In this document: positions 56,601 through 64,000 of the stretch, in pieces
Layout: every line of letters begins with the position of its first letter
Numbering within the stretch: the first letter of the stretch is position 1
NCBI RefSeq assembly: GCF_011601315.1
Contig: NZ_JAAORA010000004.1
Location: 48,849-112,848 of the forward strand
From: Candidatus Chlorobium masyuteum
Lineage (GTDB): Bacteria > Bacteroidota > Chlorobiia > Chlorobiales > Chlorobiaceae
Reading direction: 5' to 3'
Length of the DNA stretch: 64,000 nucleotides
Made by a program: the position numbers and the translations under genes
Notes under the pieces: generated by a model
Databases searched by the model: none
Seen by the model: only the letters and a program-made list of their open reading frames with translations
Told to the model about the DNA's origin: nothing

Positions 56601-59090
56601 ACCGACATTCAGGTTATCAAAGGTACTGCCTGCCCTGAAATCCCAGGCTCCGTCAATTCCGATACTGAAGACGCCCAGATTTCCCGTAGTGCTGCTCTGT
56701 GCAACAAAAGCAAACGAGCTATCTATATCGGTCACCGTGAGCTGGCCCATAGTGGTGATTGCCGCATCCGTTTCAGCGACACTGGCACTGAAATCACCCG
56801 TCACGACAGAGGCATCATCGGTTCCCTCTATGGTCACCTTCACAAACTCCGATGTACCGTCTACAGTCGATACCGAGAAGCTTTCCGTTACCGTTTCACC
56901 GACGTTCAGGCTGTCGAAGGCACTGTTTGCCCTGTAGTGCCACACCCCGTCCATCCCGATACTGAATGCACCCGTCAACCCCATGACACCATTTTGCGCT
57001 ACAAAGATCGAAGGGTTGTCCACGTCCATTGCTCTCAATCTGCCGGTGATCGAAACTGCGGCATTCGTCTCAAATACCGTAGAGCTCAAATCTCCCGTTA
57101 TTATCGCTGCATCGTTCGCTCCCGTTATCGTAACCGACACAACCTGCGATGTACCATCCGAAGTGAATACTGAAAAGAAATCCTTTACCTTGCCCCCGGC
57201 ATTCAGTCCATCGAACGCACTGTTAGCTGTGTAACTCCAGATGCCATCCGTTCCGATACTGAATGTTCCTGTCCGCCCCTTGCTTTCACTTTGCGCGACA
57301 AATGCGGCCGGGTTATCAACATCATTAACCAGTAATCTGCCCATAACCGTTATGGCCGCATTCGTCTCGACGAAACTTGCACTTGAGTCACCGGTTATTA
57401 CCGCTGCATCGTTCGTGCCGGCTATCGTAACCGTCACCAGCTCTGACGTACCATCTACCGTCGATACCGTAAAGCTCTCTGTGACGGTATCACCAATATT
57501 CAGGCTGTCAAATGCACTGCCGGCCCTGTAGCTCCATGCTCCGTCACTACCCATATCGAATACGCCGTACATGCCCGTAATGCCGCTCTGTGCTGAAAAT
57601 ATGGCCGGGTTGTCGATATCGACCGCCGAAAGCCTCCCCGTTGCTGTTATCAGAGCATTCGACTCCAACACATTTGCGCTGAAGTCGCCCGAGATGACTG
57701 CAGCATCATTAGTGCCGGTTATGGTCACCGTCACCACTTCCGTCATACCGTCCACGGTCGAAACCGTAAAGGACTCTTTTACGGTTTCGCCAACATTCAG
57801 TCCGTCAAAAACACTGTTTGCAGTAAAGTTCCACAACCCGTCCGCTCCGATACTGAATATCCCCGTACTCCCAACCCTGCCGCTCTCTGCAACAAAAGGG
57901 AGAGGGTTGGAGGCAACCGAAAGATTGCCCGTAGCTGTAATAAAGGTATTCGACTCCAACACACTTGCATTGATGTCGCCGGTTATGATTGCAGCACTCT
58001 TTGTGCCTGATGATGACAATACCGGTACACTTTCAGCAACTGAACCACCGTCCGGCAGAATTTCGTTCGTACCGGTTATCGTAACGGTCACAACTTCAGT
58101 TGTCCCGTCAACTGCTGAAACAATGAAGTTTTCGGTGAGGACCTCTCCAGTGTTGAGTTCATCAAATGCACTGTTGGCTATGTAGCTCCAGAATCCGGAA
58201 TCATCAACACTGAATCTGCCATAGATACCCCCGGTATCGGTCTGAACCACAAAGAGAGCCTGATTATCTATATCGGCAACAGCAAGTTGACCCGTGACCG
58301 TGACTGGCACATCTGTCTCGACTATAGTGGCACTGATATCACCACGTATAACCGCAGCATCATTGGCACCATTTATCGTCACCGTAACAATATGTGTTGT
58401 ACCGTCTACCGTTGAAACTGTAAAATTTTCTATTACCGAGTCTCCGACATTCAGAGAGTCAAACGCACTGTTTGCCGTGTAACTCCAGACACCGTTCGTC
58501 CCGATACTGAACGTTCCGTTGGTGCCGATGACTCCGCTCTGCGCTGTAAATGCTGATATATTGTCTACGTCCGCGGAAATCAACGTACCGCCTGTCGTTA
58601 TTGCGGCATCCGTCTCCGACAGAGTCTTACTACTCGTTCCCGTTATGATCGCCGCATCATTGGTGCCGGTTATCCTCACCCTTACAACCTGCGTTGTACC
58701 ATCTCTCATCGTTACACAAAAGCGTTCTGTTATCGACTCTCCGACATTCAGCTCATTAAACGCGCTGTTCGCCGTGAACGTCCACTCGCCGTTCGTGCCG
58801 ATAGTGAACGTACCCGTACGTCCGACAGTAGCCGTCTGTTCGATAAATGACAAGGAGCTCTCCTTGTTATTTATTATCAACGTGCCTCTGGTCGATAACG
58901 AAACGTTCGTCTCCTCAATAATCGCCCGGCTAATCCCGAAGATGCCTGCATGGTCATACCTGCCATGACTGAGACCATCTGAGCTAGTATAATTATGATG
59001 CCATACATTAGTTGAATGGCTCCGCTCTGCAACATTGCTCATGTTCACGTTGCCAGGTTGCGTTGTACCGGATAAAAGCGTTTTGTCCAT
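53610..59090 (-). CDS. giant VCBS-repeat/RTX exoprotein with M10 metalloprotease domain
   Basis: A 1826-residue protein with no Sec signal. About eleven VCBS repeats of 90-105 residues (NDAAVITGD; AFDSLNVGD; VDGTSEVVTVTITGTND) cover residues 45-1160. A serralysin-like domain follows (about 1165-1460) with the zinc motif HEIGHALGLSHPGVYDAG near 1315. Three RTX calcium-binding patches (GGNGSDIY; GGKGNDILNGGNGSDIY; GGSGADTFVFD) and a C-terminal export region complete it. The architecture is that of a type I secreted adhesin/protease. No secretion genes are in the window. It shares exact DNA with the next gene. Confidence 0.85.
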   Translation of the reverse strand: MDKTLLSGTTQPGNVNMSNVAERSHSTNVWHHNYTSSDGLSHGRYDHAGIFGISRAIIEETNVSLSTRGTLIINNKESSLSFIEQTATVGRTGTFTIGTNGEWTFTANSAFNELNVGESITERFCVTMRDGTTQVVRVRITGTNDAAIITGTSSKTLSETDAAITTGGTLISADVDNISAFTAQSGVIGTNGTFSIGTNGVWSYTANSAFDSLNVGDSVIENFTVSTVDGTTHIVTVTINGANDAAVIRGDISATIVETDVPVTVTGQLAVADIDNQALFVVQTDTGGIYGRFSVDDSGFWSYIANSAFDELNTGEVLTENFIVSAVDGTTEVVTVTITGTNEILPDGGSVAESVPVLSSSGTKSAAIITGDINASVLESNTFITATGNLSVASNPLPFVAESGRVGSTGIFSIGADGLWNFTANSVFDGLNVGETVKESFTVSTVDGMTEVVTVTITGTNDAAVISGDFSANVLESNALITATGRLSAVDIDNPAIFSAQSGITGMYGVFDMGSDGAWSYRAGSAFDSLNIGDTVTESFTVSTVDGTSELVTVTIAGTNDAAVITGDSSASFVETNAAITVMGRLLVNDVDNPAAFVAQSESKGRTGTFSIGTDGIWSYTANSAFDGLNAGGKVKDFFSVFTSDGTSQVVSVTITGANDAAIITGDLSSTVFETNAAVSITGRLRAMDVDNPSIFVAQNGVMGLTGAFSIGMDGVWHYRANSAFDSLNVGETVTESFSVSTVDGTSEFVKVTIEGTDDASVVTGDFSASVAETDAAITTMGQLTVTDIDSSFAFVAQSSTTGNLGVFSIGIDGAWDFRAGSTFDNLNVGDTLTESFAVSTIDGTSDLVTVTITGTNDAAVITGSLRTSADEGDAAIMATGTLSATDVDSSSAFVAQTDVAGTNGTFSIGTDGVWIYSANSAFDGLNVGSSVTESFTVTTVDGTSEVVTVTINGTNDAAVISGDFSASVAETNDIVTATGHLTVTDVDNPALFVIQTDNAGVNGRFSIDGDGFWSYSSSSAFDYLNEGDSLVESFSVESADGTSQIVMLAIMGTNDAAVISGDFSASVAETNVPITATGHLTVTDVDNPALFVVQTNTGGLNGSFSIDDAGLWSYAANSAFDYLNAGDTLVESFTVSTVDGTTEIVTVTITGTNDALTTSQIVTQLTTSWGSGLTGYTFTWPADLSSISYAINEGTPTNVAGFTPSEGGSSLVQMSALQVATARLSFQLLDDIMAKSSGADHRLVQIADPSANITLNYSSNTGGGTYTISFGTVDTVTQNFSITAEQIWLSSAWSSNSDIGMSLGSYGLFTMIHEIGHALGLSHPGVYDAGNGGTITYQNNAAFAEDNRKYTVMSYFGGYLPGYGWYPDGTYSSFIFPQTPMLYDIAAIQALHGADTVTRAGDTVYGFNCNLALTDSERAIYDFTSNTAPIFTIWDAGGMDTIDCSGFTTQQIINLNPGTYSSLSGMTENVAIAFDCTIERAVGGSGNDVLIGSAALNYLNGGNGSDIYIVNRAGDHFAAEIADTGATGSDEVRFASTIEHDTLTLFAGETGIERVVIGTGIGITGVTTGTTSLNVDASAVLNPLVITGNAGANILTGTAYNDVLYGGKGNDILNGGNGSDIYHIFSSDEHTSAEFSDTGTTGNDDVRFGSTTANDTLTLYAGDRGIERVTATGTTALNIDASGVLNGLLITGNAGSNTLNGTAYSDTYTGGSGADTFVFDSHQQAPINSDTILDFQSGSDVLAFSKGSYSSITSSEGGLLSSAEFWSEAGATVGHDSDDRIVYDATTGKLYYDSDGNGSANALLVALIGTTAHPSLLYTDISIVL

Positions 59091-59728
59091 GATGATGTAT
59101 TGCTTTGGGCTCTCTGAAAAATGAACTTGTAGCGTAATTCGATCTTTACTGCTTTAAAAAATCCCTGCCTACCATAACGGTAAGAGAACAAATGCTGTTC
59201 AAATAGCCTGTTGTCATCATGAATCCATCAAGCGCTCATCAATACTTCCTGCGGCATCCTGCCTTGAAAAAAGCCCGGGTATAACCATCTTTACATCATC
59301 ATTTTTCATCGAAAACAACTATCCAAAAACAGGAACACATAAAAAAAATCAATAAAAACACCATAAATACACCGCATAATAGGGCAAAAAAATTCGCCGG
59401 TAATCGTACTGAAACCGAAAACGTTGTACGACTAATTCCGGTAATCTCAAAAACAGTGATCAGAACCGCCTGCTCAACTCATGCACAGATTGCTGTTTTC
59501 AAAACCTGAACCTGATTGACGCTCTCTAAGAAGATAATAAGGCTTTATATGTTAACAGTGTGTTAACAGTTTACCGACAAGCGTCACTCTGATTCATCAA
59601 AGCCCCCTATTGATACAAAAGCATCTCGTACCGTTTGGACTCCTGACCGCTGCTTCATAATGACTTATAACCTGAATTGGCCTGCCTCTCTTCAGCATAC
59701 CATCTCAGTCAAGTAGCAGTAAATCCCG
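59091..59728 (-). other. intergenic region between the two VCBS genes
   Basis: About 640 bp, AT-rich. It should hold the promoter of the 53610-59090 gene. A short direct repeat, TGTTAACAG-TG-TGTTAACAG, lies at 59550-59569. I see no ORF of coding quality. Confidence 0.4.
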
Positions 59729-62700
59729 TCATATCACAATAAAGTCTGTATTATCAATGGTCGGCAAACCGGATAGATACGCAATCTTTACTGCGTCGCC
59801 CGATCCATTGCCATCGGCATCATAGAACAGGTCACCCGCGGTAACATCGTAGATGATCCTGTCGTCACTATCATGGGCTGCGCTTCCAGTATAAAATTCA
59901 GCAGCACTCAACTCTCCGGAAGAGGTCAATGCGTCAAAAACGAATCCCGACAGATTAATTTTGTCCTCCCAATGAGTGAAATCTGTGATCGTATCAACAT
60001 TGTTGATTGGGTCAGGTGTGGCATCAAAGATGAAAACATCACTGCCCAAGCCACCGGTCAATGTGTCATTACCGGGTCCGCCGCTGATGGTGTCGTCAAA
60101 GTTGGTGCCCGTAAAAGTATTATCACTCGAATCACCGACAACTAACCCATAAGCCATAAAATTGGTATTGTCAATTAGAGGGGCACCGGTTAATGTTGCA
60201 ATCTTCTCTGCTGCCCCCGAATCACTGCCATCGGCATCGTAGAACAGGTCACCAGTGGTATCATCGTAGATGATCCGATGGGATAGTTCCTGGGCTGCGG
60301 ATCCAATATAAAATGCATCAGCACTCAATTCACCAAGGGTCAATGTAGCATAAACAGAGAGCGATAGATAGAGCTTATCATCAGCAGGATTGAAATCTGT
60401 GATCGTATCGACATTGTTGACGATGTCGGGTGGGGTATCAAAGACAAAAGCATCATTGCCCAAGCCGCCGGTCAAGGAGTCATTGCCCCAGCCCCCGTTA
60501 AGGGCGTCCGCATTATCTGTACCGGTCAGGGAGTTAACATTGTATGTATCAACAATGGACTCGTATGTGCCATGAATCGCAACCTTCAGCCACACATCAG
60601 TTGCCGCTAGATCGAGATTATCTACGGCTGACAACAAGAGATAGTCATAAACAACATCTCCGATATTCAGAAGGTTGTTCGCATCGTTGGTCGTGAAGGT
60701 CCAGTGTCCGTCAGTGGCAATGCTGAATATGCCATATCCATTCACGCCTGCAACATCTGTCTGCTCCCCAAAGACTGCGGTACCATCATAATCATTCACA
60801 TACAGCAGACCGGTTTTTGTAATGGTACTATCTGTTTCATGAACGTTCACCTCAATCTCGCCAGTGATTTCCGGAGCATCATTGATGCCCGTTATATTGA
60901 TCGTCACAGTCGAACTCGCGTTTAGTGTCGTTGTAACAATGAAACTCTCACAGTATATCGATCCGTCAACAAACTCTCTGTGCGCACTGTTCATATCATA
61001 GCTCCATGCTCCATTCATATCAACACTGAACGTGCCATAACTACCTGACTGCTGGGTCATAGTAATAAAAGTACCGCCGCCACCTAACTGACCGCTCGTA
61101 CTCAATGCTTCACCCGCCTGCGTTAACGCTGCAGTCACATCCACAAGCCCTGATTCGTCTGTACCGTTAATAATGATCGTGACGGTGGTCGTTGTATGGT
61201 CGGCACTTGTTACCGTAAAGATGTCGGTATATGACTCTCCAGAATTCAGCTCATTAAACGCACTGTTTGCGGTATATGTCCATACACCGGCTTCCGTTAT
61301 ACTGAATTTGCCATGACTGCCTGCTGTATCCGATTGCGTAACAAAGGTCGACTCCCCTGTATCCGGATCATTAATGGTGATCGATTCACTAATGACAAGA
61401 GGTAAATCCGTCTCATCACGCGAAACAGTTGGAGCGGGCAGTATAGCCGCATCATTTCTACCCTGGATAGTAACCGTCACAACCTTGCTTGCCGTGCCGT
61501 CACTGCTTACTGCCGTAAAGCTATCGGTCAATGTTGAAGAAGCTCCGAGAGACTGAACAGATGAATTATTGACCGAGTAGGTCCACGCTCCTGAATTGCT
61601 GAGCGTAAACACACCATAGGTACCCGTATTTTCCGGTATCCTGAAGAGAGACTGACCGGAATCAGGATCATTGAGCGTAAGTGATCCGCTCGCATTCAGC
61701 ATACCGCCTGTGACCGAAACATCTTCCGTCACCGTACCTGTACTCGTTCCGCCTATCGTCGCAGTATCGTTCGTTCCCGTTATCGTTATTGTCACAACAG
61801 CTGAGGTACCATCAACGGTCCCTATCGAAAAACTGTCAACCAGTGAAGAGCCTGCACCAAGGTAATCAAACGCATCATTAGCTGTATAACTCCAAACGCC
61901 CTGTGCTGTTATGCTGAACGTGCCGTATGCGCTGAACAGCGGCTCCGAAGGGACGATCACATCATTTGAATTATCTACGTCGTTTACCGTCAACGTACCG
62001 TCTGTTGTTATTGCCGCATCCGTCTCGGCTACACTGGAACTGAAGTCGCCGGTTATGACCGCCGCATCGTTTGTACCTTCTATTGTCACCATTACTACTG
62101 CTGCCGTGCTGGCTGTAGTCAGAACACTAAAGCTATCCGTATAATTCTGACCTGCTATGAACTCATTGTGTGCATTGCTTGCTGTATATGTCCATTCTCC
62201 ATTCGTATTGATACTGAAGGTGCCGTAAGTTCCGGTTACACCATTTCTGGCGATAAAAGCCGATGAACCATCCACAATGACAGGGTTCATCGTACCGCCC
62301 GTGGTTATCGGAGAATTCGTTTCCGATACCAGCGATGTATCAACTCCCTGGGTGTAAGCCGGGTCATAGGTGCCGTTTATTGTCACCGTCACCACCTGGC
62401 TTGCCGTGCCGTCACCGCTTACTGCCGTAAAGCTGTCGACCAGAGAGGCACCATAGGCAAGCGCCTGAATCGTAGTATTCGCATTCAATGCCGTGTAGGT
62501 CCAGTTTCCATCGGAGGTCAGGGTGAATGTACCATAAAGTCCGGAAACGCTGGGACGTGCAGTAAAGACTGACTCACCGGTATCAGGATCGCTGACTGTG
62601 AGTAAACCACTTGCAACCAGTGTGTTTTGCGGAGTGACCGAAACATCTTCCGTCACCGAACCCGTGCTCGTACCCGCTATCGACGCATTATCGTTCGAGC

Positions 62701-64000
62701 CTGATATTATTACCGTCACCACTGTTGATGTATGATCAGCAGTTTCAACGGTAAAGCTGTCTGTATACGTTTGGCCAGATACAAACTCGTTGTGTGCACT
62801 GCCCATCGCATAGCTCCAGGCTCCATCTGTACCGATACTGAACGTACCATATGTTCTGGCGACACCACTCTGCGATATGAACAGATTATCCGTGCCATCA
62901 ACATCAGCAGAATTCAACAAGCCCGTAACACTCTGGATAGCATTTGTCTCCGTAAGGTAACCGGTACTAATACCGTCGATAACCGCTGCATCATTCGTGC
63001 CCGTTATCGTCACCGTCACCAACTGCGTCGTGCCATCAGCTGTCGCTACCATGATGCTGTCCGTATAGCTCTGTCCAGCTATAAACTCGTTATGCTCACT
63101 GTTCGCAGTGTACGTCCATACGCCATTTGTGCCTATGCTGAACATACCATATGTTCTGGAAACACCACTCTGCGCCGTAAACAGATTCGCCGTACCGTCG
63201 ATATCCGTTGACGTCAACGTACCTGTCGCACTCAACACGACATCACTTTCCGTCAGGCTCGCACTGCTCGTGCCGCTTATCACCGCCGCATCATTCACAC
63301 CGGTTAACGTTACCGTTACCACTTTTGATGTATGGTCAGCAGCCTCTACCGTAAAGCTGTCTGTATACGTCTGACCAGCCACGAACTCATCATGCGCCCC
63401 GTTCATAGTATAATTCCAGGCACCATCCGTGGTAATGCTGAACGTACCATATGTTCTGGCTACACCACTCTGCGATATGAACAGATTAGCCGTTCCGTCG
63501 ACATCGGTCGATGTCAACTGGCCCGTGGCGCTCTGTGCAGCATTCGTCTCGGTCAGAAAAGCTGAACTCTGTCCATTTATGACTGCCGCGTCGTTCGTGC
63601 CGGTTATCGTTACCGTTACCACTTCCGACGTGCCGTCTACCGTCGTTACCGTGAAGCTTTCCGTCACGCTCGTTCCGACATTCAGCTCATTAAACGCACT
63701 GTTCGCCGTGTACGTCCACTCGCCTGTCGTCCCTATGCTGAACGTGCCGTTCGTTCCCGCTACTGCCGTCTGCGCTACAAAGGCCGAGGAGCTATCGACG
63801 TCCGTCGCACTCAACGTGCCCGTCGCCGTTATCGCCGCATTCGTCTCCGATACGCTCGCACTGCTCGTGCCGCTTATGACTGCCGCGTCGTTCGTGCCGG
63901 TTATCGTTACCGTTACCACTTCCGACGTGCCGTCTACCGTCGTTACCGTGAAGCTTTCCGTCACGCTCGTTCCGACATTCAGCTCATTAAACGCACTGTT
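59729..64000 (-). CDS. second VCBS-repeat/RTX exoprotein, N-terminus beyond the window
   Basis: An open frame of 1423 visible codons runs off the right edge, so the true start lies outside. The visible part is an array of VCBS/cadherin-like repeats (GTNDAAVI; GTFSIGTDGAW). It ends in two RTX blocks (GGWGNDSLTGGLGNDAFVFD; GGPGNDTLTGGLGSDVFIFD) and the terminal IDNTDFIVI. No protease motif is visible. It is likely a type I secreted adhesin for biofilm or cell contact. The repeats nearest the edge are exact DNA duplicates. Confidence 0.85.
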   Translation of the reverse strand, partial: NSAFNELNVGTSVTESFTVTTVDGTSEVVTVTITGTNDAAVISGTSSASVSETNAAITATGTLSATDVDSSSAFVAQTAVAGTNGTFSIGTTGEWTYTANSAFNELNVGTSVTESFTVTTVDGTSEVVTVTITGTNDAAVINGQSSAFLTETNAAQSATGQLTSTDVDGTANLFISQSGVARTYGTFSITTDGAWNYTMNGAHDEFVAGQTYTDSFTVEAADHTSKVVTVTLTGVNDAAVISGTSSASLTESDVVLSATGTLTSTDIDGTANLFTAQSGVSRTYGMFSIGTNGVWTYTANSEHNEFIAGQSYTDSIMVATADGTTQLVTVTITGTNDAAVIDGISTGYLTETNAIQSVTGLLNSADVDGTDNLFISQSGVARTYGTFSIGTDGAWSYAMGSAHNEFVSGQTYTDSFTVETADHTSTVVTVIISGSNDNASIAGTSTGSVTEDVSVTPQNTLVASGLLTVSDPDTGESVFTARPSVSGLYGTFTLTSDGNWTYTALNANTTIQALAYGASLVDSFTAVSGDGTASQVVTVTINGTYDPAYTQGVDTSLVSETNSPITTGGTMNPVIVDGSSAFIARNGVTGTYGTFSINTNGEWTYTASNAHNEFIAGQNYTDSFSVLTTASTAAVVMVTIEGTNDAAVITGDFSSSVAETDAAITTDGTLTVNDVDNSNDVIVPSEPLFSAYGTFSITAQGVWSYTANDAFDYLGAGSSLVDSFSIGTVDGTSAVVTITITGTNDTATIGGTSTGTVTEDVSVTGGMLNASGSLTLNDPDSGQSLFRIPENTGTYGVFTLSNSGAWTYSVNNSSVQSLGASSTLTDSFTAVSSDGTASKVVTVTIQGRNDAAILPAPTVSRDETDLPLVISESITINDPDTGESTFVTQSDTAGSHGKFSITEAGVWTYTANSAFNELNSGESYTDIFTVTSADHTTTTVTIIINGTDESGLVDVTAALTQAGEALSTSGQLGGGGTFITMTQQSGSYGTFSVDMNGAWSYDMNSAHREFVDGSIYCESFIVTTTLNASSTVTINITGINDAPEITGEIEVNVHETDSTITKTGLLYVNDYDGTAVFGEQTDVAGVNGYGIFSIATDGHWTFTTNDANNLLNIGDVVYDYLLLSAVDNLDLAATDVWLKVAIHGTYESIVDTYNVNSLTGTDNADALNGGWGNDSLTGGLGNDAFVFDTPPDIVNNVDTITDFNPADDKLYLSLSVYATLTLGELSADAFYIGSAAQELSHRIIYDDTTGDLFYDADGSDSGAAEKIATLTGAPLIDNTNFMAYGLVVGDSSDNTFTGTNFDDTISGGPGNDTLTGGLGSDVFIFDATPDPINNVDTITDFTHWEDKINLSGFVFDALTSSGELSAAEFYTGSAAHDSDDRIIYDVTAGDLFYDADGNGSGDAVKIAYLSGLPTIDNTDFIVI
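63577..64000 (-). repeat. 297-bp direct repeats inside the second VCBS gene
   Basis: Positions 63577-63703 and 63874-64000 are identical over 127 bp, one VCBS period (297 bp, 99 codons) apart; the window end cuts the second copy. The same block recurs in the first VCBS gene: 56234-56300 is identical to 63604-63670. Confidence 0.9.

Noticed and set aside
55596..58968. Many plus-strand ORFs across the VCBS genes
   Set aside because: They are antisense frames of repetitive VCBS coding sequence and repeat with the same period.

Overview
The window comes from a green sulfur bacterium (Chlorobiaceae, Chlorobium/Pelodictyon type). Four features support this: a tmRNA whose tag reads ADDYSYAMAA (my recollection is that this is the green sulfur bacterial tag), two chlorosome-envelope 2Fe-2S proteins of the CsmI/J/X family, a CrtH-type carotene isomerase, and a Chlorobi-like arrangement of core genes.

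Positions 1-14.4 kb are accessory DNA. A LuxR-type regulator lies divergent to a lipoprotein and a small helical protein (0-1.65 kb). A GC-rich non-coding repeat array follows (1.7-3.45 kb), then an 87-nt interrupted palindrome (3.78-3.87 kb). Next is a lone two-TM protein gene followed by an integron-attC-like imperfect palindrome (4.5-5.25 kb). From 5.26 to 14.2 kb sits a phage-satellite-like element: a terminase-small-subunit-like protein, an autoregulator with a palindromic operator, a TPR protein plus small membrane protein pair, a PriCT primase, a DUF3987 protein, AlpA and a second HTH protein, an element-specific 450-aa protein, and a P4-type tyrosine integrase. The integrase abuts the 3' end of ssrA, which is probably the attachment site.

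Positions 14.4-53.4 kb are chromosome backbone: ssrA, AlgH/UPF0301, Bcp, a NUDIX hydrolase, a beta-barrel-like exported protein, PhoBR-type regulators, an OppD-type ATPase, mfd, two Csm ferredoxin-like proteins, alanine dehydrogenase, crtH, an ECF sigma/anti-sigma pair, hsp20-dnaK, the Tol-Pal operon (with two pal genes) headed by a VTE5-VTE6-like fusion, and a nine-gene branched-chain amino-acid cluster ilvD-B-N-C-leuB-A-C-D-cimA. Upstream of that cluster is an Ile/Leu/Val-rich 29-codon ORF that may be an attenuation leader. radC and a cold-shock protein close this part. The presence of cimA beside leuBCD suggests isoleucine is made through citramalate with shared LeuBCD enzymes.

Positions 53.6-64 kb hold two giant minus-strand VCBS/RTX exoprotein genes. 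One carries an M10-type metalloprotease domain; the other runs off the right edge. They share identical DNA stretches, which points to recombination between their repeat modules.
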